Part shown: positions 1 through 6,751 of the stretch, in pieces
Numbering within the stretch: the stretch's first letter is position 1
Layout: each line of letters begins with the position of its first letter
From: JACJXF01 sp964404825
GTDB taxonomy: Bacteria; Bacteroidota; Bacteroidia; Bacteroidales; GCA-2748055
Assembly (NCBI GenBank): GCA_964404825.1
Contig: CAYOLQ010000047.1
Coordinates: forward strand, 1 to 25,619
Direction of reading: 5' to 3'
DNA length: 25,619 nucleotides
Notes under the pieces: generated by a model
What the model saw: the letters and a program-made list of their open reading frames with translations, nothing else
What the model was told of the DNA's origin: nothing
The model's database searches: none
Made by a program: the position numbers and the translations under genes

Positions 1-810
1 ATTCCGGATACTTGCAAGTGAGCCGCCATAAAGGTGATATCCTACAACTGTATTATTCCAGTCAATAGTTGTCAGACTTTCAAACTTCGCAGCTAAATCG
101 ACTGCCGTAGGGTATGAATCCGGCAATCGGTTGGGAGTTAAAACAATTTGCATTGATGCAGGGGCTGCAGTTTTAACGATATTGTACACATTTACATATT
201 TTTGCATCTCAGTATTTCCCATCCAGAGAGAGAAATCGTTACAGGGTTCGTTTGCAATTTCAAATGCAACATGTGTCCGGTCTTTAAAGTGATCAGCAAC
301 TAACGACCACATTTGGGTTGCATAGGCTTCATCATAAACGAATCCAAAACCACTATGAAAATTGATAATACAATACATACCATATTTAGAACAGAGATTT
401 ACGTATGTTTCCAACATTTCCAAACAATGAGCGACCTCTGTTGGGTTGTTAAAGTCTGTATAAGCATCATATCCGGCTCCTTTTTGCCAGGCTTCAAACC
501 AAACCAGCCGGATTGAGTTCATGCCTGCATTGGATTGGTCCCTGATAAATCCTTCCCGAATGGATGATAGTAGCACCTGTTTTTTTTCTATCCAGGGAGA
601 AGCGCCACGTAAAGGAGTATCGGCATCAGTCCTGACCACAAGCAAAGAATCGCCCCCGCGGATATCTGCAATTTTCACGATTTTTAGTCTGCTTCTGTCA
701 GTAGGAAGCGAAACCGATTGCGCAAAAATGTTCGGGAAACCAAGGCATATAACTGCAAAAAAAGAAATGGACATTGTTTTGAGCCAGCCGCGTATTAGCA
801 GTGTTTTCAT
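1..810 (-). CDS. Secreted glycoside hydrolase, GH5 (cellulase)-like, 3' part missing
   Basis: The first 270 codons are visible; the gene leaves the window at base 1. Residues about 1-31 form an export signal (basic start, hydrophobic stretch, ending near IFAQ). A (beta/alpha)8-type catalytic domain follows. The segments MNSIRLVWFEAW (97-108), YCIINFHSG (146-154) and FEIANEP (183-189) fit GH5/clan A, and the Glu of NEP (E188) is the expected acid/base. GYHLYGG (257-263) fits the next conserved strand. The nucleophile Glu lies beyond the edge. Family knowledge: GH5 enzymes cleave beta-1,4-linked glucans, mannans and related polysaccharides; the substrate cannot be told here. The start is the ATG at 810; a second ATG at 774 (MSISFF) would also leave a signal peptide. 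A candidate promoter lies about 115 bp upstream. GH5 is likely; another clan A family is possible. Confidence 0.8.
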   Translation of the reverse strand, partial: MKTLLIRGWLKTMSISFFAVICLGFPNIFAQSVSLPTDRSRLKIVKIADIRGGDSLLVVRTDADTPLRGASPWIEKKQVLLSSIREGFIRDQSNAGMNSIRLVWFEAWQKGAGYDAYTDFNNPTEVAHCLEMLETYVNLCSKYGMYCIINFHSGFGFVYDEAYATQMWSLVADHFKDRTHVAFEIANEPCNDFSLWMGNTEMQKYVNVYNIVKTAAPASMQIVLTPNRLPDSYPTAVDLAAKFESLTTIDWNNTVVGYHLYGGSLASIRN

Positions 811-925
811 ATAGTTAAAAAAGAATAAAAGATTTGATACTCAATTGAATAATCGATTGCCAGTAGTAAAGAGACAATAAAACAAATCTCCTCTCCATCT
901 CTTCACACAATTGAGTTATTTATTT

Positions 926-957
926 CAAAGATAAGATTCTCTTTTCTTTGGTACAAT
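926..957 (-). promoter_or_regulatory. Candidate Bacteroidetes promoter for the GH5 gene
   Basis: Read on the minus strand, ATTG (957-954) is followed after 20 bp by TATCTTTG (933-926). This matches the Bacteroidetes sigma factor consensus TTTG-N19-21-TAnnTTTG with one mismatch in the -33 box. It would give a 5' leader of about 105-110 nt before the ATG at 810. Its -33 box overlaps that of the tRNA promoter on the other strand. Confidence 0.5.
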
Positions 958-991
958 TTGTAGAATAATATTGAGAATTTATATATATTTG
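957..991 (+). promoter_or_regulatory. Candidate promoter for tRNA-Leu
   Basis: TATATTTG at 984-991 is a perfect match to the Bacteroidetes -7 box TAnnTTTG and lies 23 bp before the mature tRNA. TTTG at 957-960 may be the -33 box, but the 23-bp spacer is longer than the usual 19-21, so the -7 box is the better supported part. Confidence 0.5.
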
Positions 992-1014
992 CGGCACAAA
1001 TTTCAAAACCGACT

Positions 1015-1098
1015 GCCCAGGTGGTGAAATTGGTAGACACGCCAGCTTGAGGGGCTGGTGTTCGCAAGGACGTGCTGGTTCGAGTCCAGTCCTGGGCA
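1015..1098 (+). tRNA. tRNA-Leu (anticodon GAG)
   Basis: The acceptor stem GCCCAGG (1015-1021) pairs perfectly with CCTGGGC (1091-1097), with A1098 as discriminator. The anticodon stem CCAGC (1042-1046) pairs with GCTGG (1054-1058) around the loop TTGAGGG, so the anticodon is GAG (1049-1051), which reads CUC/CUU leucine codons. A long variable arm (about 1060-1074), typical of the class II tRNAs Leu/Ser/Tyr, and a T arm with TTCGAGT are present. CCA is not encoded (CACAAA follows), so it must be added after transcription. Confidence 0.97.
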
Positions 1099-1100
1099 CA

Positions 1101-1136
1101 AAGAGGTAAATGGTTAACATTTACCTCTTTTTTTTT
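1101..1136 (+). terminator. Intrinsic terminator of tRNA-Leu
   Basis: A perfect 12-bp stem, AAGAGGTAAATG (1101-1112) with CATTTACCTCTT (1118-1129), has a 5-nt loop and runs directly into a T tract (to 1136). It begins two bases after the tRNA, so the tRNA is a single-gene transcription unit. Confidence 0.93.
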
Positions 1137-1307
1137 GATATGCTTTGATTGTTATTGATTATCTTTCGCCGATGGATCTTAGGTGATAAAGCCCCTTTCC
1201 ATAGGCTTATTTGTTAAAATATTTCCATAGTCAGGTTTTGGTACAGTATTTGTTTTATGAAATCAAAGCATTAAAATAATTCAATAAAAATGCCGGGAGG
1301 ATTAATT
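1137..1307. other. Intergenic region before the Tyr/Ser-rich gene
   Basis: 171 bp, AT-rich. No ORF and no full TAnnTTTG box was found. Its only clear signal is the GGGAGG ribosome-binding site at 1295-1300. The promoter of the next gene should be here but could not be placed. Confidence 0.5.
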
Positions 1308-1310
1308 ATG
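1295..1310 (+). promoter_or_regulatory. Unusually strong ribosome binding site, sets start at 1308
   Basis: GGGAGG (1295-1300) stands 7 nt before the ATG at 1308, an ideal Shine-Dalgarno distance. An earlier in-frame ATG at 1290 has nothing comparable and would put six extra residues before the signal peptide, so 1308 is preferred. Most other genes in the window have no such site. Confidence 0.7.
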
Positions 1311-2930
1311 AAAACAATAACCAAATTTTTTAGCATCGCACTGTTTCTCCTTGCATCGGGATCATGTGGCAATTTCGCCTTTTCACAGGAGTATGATGAC
1401 GTTTATTATAGTCCTAAAAAGAAAACGAATCAAACTACAGGAACCGAGCGCGTTACAACTACTGAATCACCTGTAAGTAATGAAAATCTTTTACCACAGA
1501 ATTCAGGGGAAGCAGTTGCAACACCTCAGAATACTGAGGGTATGACCGACTATGAACGCTATGCCTTAGAAAAAGAAAGAGAATTTCTGGGAGAAAGCAA
1601 CGTAAGCAATTCTCAGGGAAATAACCAGCCTTCCAGAGATACTATCTATGAAGAAATACAAGAGGCAGATGCTCCGGATTACAGCTATTATGAAGAAGAT
1701 GAAAACGGAGGAACTGTAATCAATAATTACTATCTTGAAGATGATTATGATTACTACTATACCTCACGTATAAGAAGATTTCATAGCCCTTATTACGGTT
1801 ACAACTATTATGATCCCTGGTACAGCGATATGTACTATTACACCTATGATCCATTCTATTGGGGAACCAGTATTTATATGGGATGGTCCTGGGGTGGTTT
1901 TGGGTACTATGATTATTACTACCCTTCATACTACAGCAATCGATATTATTACGGTTATTACTCGCCATACAATTATGGCTGGGGATATCCTGGTTACTAC
2001 GGATCGTATTATTCAGGGTACTATCATGGGTATAATGACGGATACTGGGGAAACTCAAATTATAATGACTATGGACGGAACAGTTATTACGGACACCGTT
2101 CATCCCGCTCAGCTATGTCACCATATTGTTCAACAGCAAGCTACGCAGGTACTTCGGCAAGGAAAAACACAGGTTTGAATGATCCACGGTACAGATCGAC
2201 ACCAAGCTCCTATGATGGTGTTCGCAAAACTACATCCGCAGACAGCAGAACTACAAGCGGTGCAGTTCGTTCAACAACACGGCCCTCAACAGAAGGTGTA
2301 AGCAGAGGAACTACCCAGGGAACTACCCGTACAACTACAGGCACAACTACAGGTACAACCAGAAGTACAAGTACTCAGCAGAACCCAACCCGTCAGGGCA
2401 CTACAGGAACAGGAACTTATACACGTCCTTCAAGCCGTGATTATACGCCCAGCTATTCCAAACCAAGGACAACAACTACTCCGGGGTATAACAGACCTGC
2501 AACAAGTGGCAGCGGAAATACATATAAGAGCACGGGTACTGAAAATTCAGGAACCAGAAATACAAATAACACGTATTCACGTCCGGCTCAAAGTACCAGG
2601 CCGGCATCAAGCGGAACCGGTTCTACCTACAGCAGACCTTCGACAGGGAGCTCAGGTTCCAGCAGACCAGCATCGAGCTCAGGTTCCAGTTACAGCAGAC
2701 CTTCCGGCAGCAGCCCAAGTTACAGCAGTCCATCCAGGTCAACCAGCAGTAGTCCTTCGAGATCAAGCAGTAGTCCAAGCTACAGCAGCGGTTCAAGTTC
2801 AAGGTCATCTGGTGGAAGCTATAGCGGAGGTTCCAGTTCAGGAAGTTCAAGATCCTCATCCTCTTCGTCAGGAAGCAGCAGTTCAGGTTCTTCAAGATCC
2901 TCCTCTTCCTCTTCCGGCAGAAGCAGGTAA
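1308..2930 (+). CDS. Exported Tyr-rich / Ser-Thr-rich low-complexity protein, function unknown
   Basis: 540 residues, in three visible parts after a signal peptide (about 1-27, MKTITKFF... to FAFSQ). Residues 28-125 are hydrophilic and acidic (YERYALEKEREF; EEIQEADAPDYSYYEEDEN). Residues 130-270 are extraordinarily rich in Tyr, Gly, Trp and Asn, with runs such as YDYYYPSYYSN and YYGYY. The rest is a Ser/Thr/Gly/Pro/Arg tail: first TTRTTTGTTTGTTRS-like repeats, then YSRPS/SGSS repeats, ending in two copies of SGSSRSSSSSSG. I recognise no catalytic domain. Similar Tyr-rich hypothetical proteins occur in Bacteroidetes (recollection, not checked). A structural or surface-matrix role is inference from composition only. 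A Cys near residue 20 is a poor lipobox. The OmpP1-type barrel gene follows on the same strand beyond a probable terminator. Confidence 0.85.
   Translation: MKTITKFFSIALFLLASGSCGNFAFSQEYDDVYYSPKKKTNQTTGTERVTTTESPVSNENLLPQNSGEAVATPQNTEGMTDYERYALEKEREFLGESNVSNSQGNNQPSRDTIYEEIQEADAPDYSYYEEDENGGTVINNYYLEDDYDYYYTSRIRRFHSPYYGYNYYDPWYSDMYYYTYDPFYWGTSIYMGWSWGGFGYYDYYYPSYYSNRYYYGYYSPYNYGWGYPGYYGSYYSGYYHGYNDGYWGNSNYNDYGRNSYYGHRSSRSAMSPYCSTASYAGTSARKNTGLNDPRYRSTPSSYDGVRKTTSADSRTTSGAVRSTTRPSTEGVSRGTTQGTTRTTTGTTTGTTRSTSTQQNPTRQGTTGTGTYTRPSSRDYTPSYSKPRTTTTPGYNRPATSGSGNTYKSTGTENSGTRNTNNTYSRPAQSTRPASSGTGSTYSRPSTGSSGSSRPASSSGSSYSRPSGSSPSYSSPSRSTSSSPSRSSSSPSYSSGSSSRSSGGSYSGGSSSGSSRSSSSSSGSSSSGSSRSSSSSSGRSR
2838..2918 (+). 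repeat. Two 36-bp in-frame repeats encoding SGSSRSSSSSSG
   Basis: Copies at 2838-2873 and 2883-2918 encode the same 12 residues, separated by nine bases (three codons). Their DNA differs at several third positions, so the peptide repeat is kept better than the DNA. This suggests selection on composition rather than a very recent slip. Confidence 0.75.
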
Positions 2931-2990
2931 CATTTTTTTAAAGAAACCATTTGAGGGATAGTAGTATAATTAATTATTTGAATTCTTGTA

Positions 2991-3053
2991 AAAGTCCTCT
3001 GTTTCTAATGAAATTTCAAACCTGAATTTTTAATCAGAAACAGGGGATTTTTA
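2991..3053 (+). terminator. Probable terminator after the Tyr/Ser-rich gene
   Basis: AAAGTCCTCTGTTTCT (2991-3006) pairs with AGAAACAGGGGATTTT (3036-3051) through about 16 bp, including two G-T wobbles, and runs into T residues. The loop is long (29 nt). It ends 26 bp before the next ATG, so it may also shape the leader of the OmpP1 gene. Confidence 0.6.
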
Positions 3054-3078
3054 AATCATTAACGAAAATATTCTGGTC

Positions 3079-4527
3079 ATGAAAAAAATATTATTTTTAT
3101 TGACAATTGCACTTTTCTCAACTTCTTTTTTACAGGCACAAAATGAAGATGATGCTCTGAGATACTCCAGACAATTTATTACCGGAACAGCCAGGTCAGT
3201 TGGCATGGGTGGTGCAATGGGAGCCATCGGGGGTGATTTCACTTCCTTAAGTATCAACCCTGCAGGAATAGGCCTTTACAGAAGTGGTGAATTCACCTTC
3301 TCCCCTTCCCTGAACTGGAATACAACGCAATCAGATTTTTTAGGTAATAAAGTGAATCAAACCCGGTATGGGATGCGATTAGGGAATATCGGGTACGTAT
3401 TTACAAATAAATCGGAAAAAGAAACCGGAATTGTGAGTACCAGTTTTGGTATTGGTTACAACCAGATTAATAATTTTAACCAACAGATCCTGATGACAGG
3501 TACAAACAACTCCTCTTCTCTGCTGGATAATTTTACAAATATCTATAACGACCCATCCCTTGAATTATCAGATTTTTATGAAGGCCTTGCTTATGATGTC
3601 GACATTGTAGCCTTCGATACCGCAGCTAACGAGTACTTTAATGATTTCAACCGGGGAGGTTACGGACAAATCCAGCAGAAACGAGTTATTTCAGCGGGAT
3701 CCCTTGGTGAATATGCATTTTCTATGGGTGCTAACTACAGTCATAAATTGTATTTTGGCGCCACCTTTGGTTTACAAAGAGTTAGGTACGAGAGAAGTAC
3801 AGAACATACTGAGACCGATCAGAACAACAGAGCTGAATATACCGAAGGATTTGAATTTACCGAAGATCTTATGACACGTGGATATGGTGTGAACCTTAAA
3901 CTCGGTGTTATTGCACGACCTTTGGATTTCATCCGGCTGGGAGCAGCTTACCATATTCCTACTTTTTATTTTCTTAAAGACCGGTTTACAACCGATATCA
4001 GAGCATGGTATGATCCAAATCTGAATATATCCTCAAAATCAGCAAGTTCACCCAGAGGTGAGTATGACTACAGGCTAAAAACCCCTTCAAAACTTGTTGG
4101 GAGTGCTGCCGTTACAATCGGACAATTGGGACTTATAAGTGTTGATTATGAGAGGGTTAATTACTCAAATGCCGTTCTTGAAGCATCAGATTTTGGATTT
4201 ATTAATGAGAACCAGGCTATAAAAGATAATTTTAAAAGTGTAGGCAACATAAGGATGGGTGCAGAACTCAGACTTGGGCAGGGATATCTGCGCGGTGGAT
4301 ATGCCATTTACAGCAGTCCTGTAAAATTTTTAGATCCTTCTGCAGATGCTCAGTATTCGGTAGTTTCAGGAGGTGTAGGTATCCGGTCAAGCGATTTCTT
4401 TATGGATTTGAGTTATGCAAACGGAGTTTCATCTGAGGCACATTACATGTATCCGGAAATGACTACCGGCTCCATAAATACATCAAAACTCAGCAATGTA
4501 ATTGCAACATTCGGGTTCAGATTCTGA
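3079..4527 (+). CDS. Outer-membrane transport protein, OmpP1/FadL-like
   Basis: 482 residues with a clear Sec signal (MKKILFLLTIALFSTSFLQAQ, cut near residue 21). The start of the mature protein carries the hallmark of this bacteroidete family, ARSVGMGGAMGAIGGDFTSLSINPAGIGLYRSGEF (about 38-72): the GMGGA...NPAG segment typical of OmpP1/FadL/TodX and PorV-like barrels. The rest is alternating amphipathic strands, and the C-terminus NVIATFGFRF ends in the aromatic residue expected for BAM-dependent barrels. These proteins often carry hydrophobic compounds across the outer membrane; some relatives are annotated as hemin receptors. The ligand is unknown here. It has its own terminator and is convergent with the WbqC-family gene. 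Confidence 0.85.
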   Translation: MKKILFLLTIALFSTSFLQAQNEDDALRYSRQFITGTARSVGMGGAMGAIGGDFTSLSINPAGIGLYRSGEFTFSPSLNWNTTQSDFLGNKVNQTRYGMRLGNIGYVFTNKSEKETGIVSTSFGIGYNQINNFNQQILMTGTNNSSSLLDNFTNIYNDPSLELSDFYEGLAYDVDIVAFDTAANEYFNDFNRGGYGQIQQKRVISAGSLGEYAFSMGANYSHKLYFGATFGLQRVRYERSTEHTETDQNNRAEYTEGFEFTEDLMTRGYGVNLKLGVIARPLDFIRLGAAYHIPTFYFLKDRFTTDIRAWYDPNLNISSKSASSPRGEYDYRLKTPSKLVGSAAVTIGQLGLISVDYERVNYSNAVLEASDFGFINENQAIKDNFKSVGNIRMGAELRLGQGYLRGGYAIYSSPVKFLDPSADAQYSVVSGGVGIRSSDFFMDLSYANGVSSEAHYMYPEMTTGSINTSKLSNVIATFGFRF

Positions 4528-4548
4528 TATTCAAATAAAATTAATCCG

Positions 4549-4580
4549 AAAAGGTCGTTCCGGTGGAACGGCCTTTTTTA
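4549..4580 (+). terminator. Intrinsic terminator, probably bidirectional
   Basis: A 13-bp stem with one G-T wobble (4549-4561 with 4565-4577), a 3-nt loop GGT and a T tract. It lies 21 bp after the OmpP1 stop and 28 bp beyond the stop of the convergent WbqC-family gene, so it can serve both; in the reverse direction the stem ends in only four Ts. Confidence 0.88.
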
Positions 4581-4607
4581 TTTCTTTGGGAAAGAGAATT
4601 TATGAAG

Positions 4608-5261
4608 TTATTTTAGTTTTGGGAGACTTTCCCTGAGTACCCGCCCGGATTCGGGCCCCATATTGAAAATAAGATCAAGAATGCTAAGATTGGGAATAAA
4701 ACCATGTGTCTGTGCAAATACCTGAGAATATTCAACAATCCTGAACTCCCTGTCATATGCAATATTTCTTTTGGGATGGATAACTTCACGTAAATCTTTT
4801 CCGTCTATCTCCACTCCCGGGAAATGAAAGGAAGACGTCAACTCAGGTTTATGTTGGATATTTAATATTTGTAATACATTCTCATTCAACTGCAAACAGA
4901 GATCAATCAGAAAATCATACCTACTTCTATAATATTTTTCAAAAATATCCCTGTAAAATTCGAAATACGGAGAGGAATTATAGGCTGATTCAATACCTTT
5001 CCAATGCATCCGCCTCCAGTCTGTGTCGTAATCAATTTTAACACTTTTAACGGTACGTTTCATTCCACTTTCATGCTTTACAGGGATACTCAGACTTAAT
5101 CTGCCGTTAGCACCGTAAATATCGCATCGGCTCCGGTATGTTTGTTTCTGATAATTATCGTTCTGCTCAATCATTACAGTTCCTGCTTCAAAGTATCTGC
5201 AATACAGCTGCACAGGACCCAGATATGTCATTGGAAGCAGGATAATCGGTGATACAGGCAT
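4608..5261 (-). CDS. WbqC-family protein
   Basis: 217 residues from the ATG at 5261. The start IILLPMTYLGPVQLYCRYF (6-24) and the block NYQKQTYRSRCDIYGANGRLSLSIPV (36-61) are the typical WbqC-family (Pfam WbqC) signatures, followed by DWRRMHWKGIESAYNSSPYFEFY (about 81-103). The family was named from an O-antigen cluster and its reaction is not established; it has been suggested to relate to amide or acyl transfer on sugars. Its frame is open back to the stop codon of the upstream lepB; a GTG at 5291 and an ATG at 5231 are other possible starts, but 5261 gives the usual family N-terminus. It is the last gene of the dapB-lepB-lepB unit, 78 bp after lepB, in an order I recall from other Bacteroidetes. 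Confidence 0.88.
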   Translation of the reverse strand: MPVSPIILLPMTYLGPVQLYCRYFEAGTVMIEQNDNYQKQTYRSRCDIYGANGRLSLSIPVKHESGMKRTVKSVKIDYDTDWRRMHWKGIESAYNSSPYFEFYRDIFEKYYRSRYDFLIDLCLQLNENVLQILNIQHKPELTSSFHFPGVEIDGKDLREVIHPKRNIAYDREFRIVEYSQVFAQTHGFIPNLSILDLIFNMGPESGRVLRESLPKLK

Positions 5262-5339
5262 ACCATTATTATGCAAAAAGTGTTTTAACACAGGAACAAA
5301 AGCCTGATTGGTGGATGTTACTTCCCGGGCAGTCAGACT

Positions 5340-6740
5340 TTATTCAGTAGCATCGACTACTTTGAAGAAGCGATTCCAACGGATGCTTTTCGGAAAACTT
5401 TTTTCCTGATCAGTGGAAAGCCAGACAAACTTAGGCTTACCAATAATATGATCTTCGGGTACAAAACCCCAGAAACGTGAATCAGCTGAACGATGACGGT
5501 TATCCCCCATCATAAAATAATAATCCATTTTAAAGGTATAACTGGTAACAACCTGACCGTTAATAAGAATCTTACCTTCTTTTACATCCAGAGTATTCCC
5601 TTCATATGCCTCAATAATCCGGTCGAAATAAGAGAGATTATCTAAAGTAAGATCAACAGTTGTACCTTTCTTTGGAATCCAGACAGGGCCAAACTGATCC
5701 ATACTCCAATAGAAACTCTGACTGTTTGGATAAGTTTGAAAATCGGGGGTACCATAGACCTGTCTTTCAACTTTAATAATATTTGGTATTTCCTTCTTTA
5801 TTCTTTCTGCATTTGTTTTATTAAGCGGGAAATAATACTTCGGATTATTCTGAATCCCAAGATATACTTCACTTACACCATACTTTGCCATTACCCTGGG
5901 GTTTAAAGGCTGTCCATTTGTCTGTACAAGATATTCAAACTGAATACCCAGAAAATCGGGTTGTGGTTCACCGTTTACAAACACATCTCCATCACGAACC
6001 TCCAGACTATCACCCGGAATTGCGACACATCGTTTAATGTAATTGTCCCTGCGATCGATGGGCCTGTCTACAATCTCAAAATTACGTGAGGTCCTTACAA
6101 CATTTGTGGCTACTTCCATATAATACTCCCACGGACGAACAGGCGTTTTCGCATAAACATCCTGAGTTTTTAATCCCATGGCATACTCTCTTACTATTGA
6201 ATAATAACTTCTAGCGGATTGTTCCACAACAACGGTATCTCCGGCCGGAAAATTGAAGACTACGATGTCATTCCTTTTAACTTTTCCAAAACCAGCCAGT
6301 CTCTTGTATGGCAGTTTTATCCAATTCAGATACGATTCCTTATTCACAACGGGCAGACGATTCTGGGTAAAAGGAAACGCAAGAGGTGTGCTCGGAACTC
6401 TAGGTCCGTATGCCATTTTGCTTACATAAAGGTGATCCCCGACAAGCATAGTACCCTCCATTGAAGGAGTAGGAATTTTATAATTCTGAAAGAAATAAAT
6501 ATTTATCAATGTCACTGCAACAACGGCAAAGATTAATGCATCCAGCCATTCAATAATTGCACTGTTTTTCCCGTTTCTTTTTTTCCAGAATGTCCAGTTT
6601 ACCTTTTTTGTAATATAGAGGTCGAAAATAATACCAAGGCCTAACAAAAACCAGTAATTACCCAGCCATATGACAAAAATAAGATACAGCAGTGCTGTCA
6701 GGCCAAAACGGAAATATTTATGCTTACGGAATTCAAACAT
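5340..6740 (-). CDS. lepB: Signal peptidase I (downstream paralogue)
   Basis: 466 residues. Cuts signal peptides from Sec/Tat-exported proteins at the outer face of the inner membrane. Hydrophobic segments lie at about 14-45 and 62-85. The catalytic Ser93 is in PTPSMEGT (90-97), the general-base Lys236 in RDNYIKRC, and box E is MGDNRHRSADSRFWGFVPEDH near the C-terminus. The protein is longer than E. coli LepB (324 aa): there is a large insertion between the Lys box and box E, usual for Bacteroidetes. It starts 11 bp after the stop of a second lepB, with which it shares the whole layout, so the pair is a tandem duplication in one transcript. Both keep the Ser/Lys dyad, so both should be active; division of labour by substrate is inference. 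Confidence 0.95.
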   Translation of the reverse strand: MFEFRKHKYFRFGLTALLYLIFVIWLGNYWFLLGLGIIFDLYITKKVNWTFWKKRNGKNSAIIEWLDALIFAVVAVTLINIYFFQNYKIPTPSMEGTMLVGDHLYVSKMAYGPRVPSTPLAFPFTQNRLPVVNKESYLNWIKLPYKRLAGFGKVKRNDIVVFNFPAGDTVVVEQSARSYYSIVREYAMGLKTQDVYAKTPVRPWEYYMEVATNVVRTSRNFEIVDRPIDRRDNYIKRCVAIPGDSLEVRDGDVFVNGEPQPDFLGIQFEYLVQTNGQPLNPRVMAKYGVSEVYLGIQNNPKYYFPLNKTNAERIKKEIPNIIKVERQVYGTPDFQTYPNSQSFYWSMDQFGPVWIPKKGTTVDLTLDNLSYFDRIIEAYEGNTLDVKEGKILINGQVVTSYTFKMDYYFMMGDNRHRSADSRFWGFVPEDHIIGKPKFVWLSTDQEKSFPKSIRWNRFFKVVDATE

Positions 6741-6751
6741 GATTTAAGGAT

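Noticed and set aside
313..814. Two plus-strand ORFs (67 and 97 aa)
   Set aside because: They lie opposite the GH5 gene, which has a signal peptide and catalytic motifs; the ORFs have no recognisable features.
920..1120. Minus-strand ORF of 66 aa containing PRTGLEPARP
   Set aside because: It is the reverse strand of the tRNA-Leu gene and its terminator; RTGLEP-type peptides are a well-known artefact of translating tRNA genes.
1720..2961. Several ORFs on both strands within the Tyr/Ser-rich gene
   Set aside because: Repetitive codons keep other frames open; compositions are meaningless and the main frame has signal peptide, RBS and coherent repeats.
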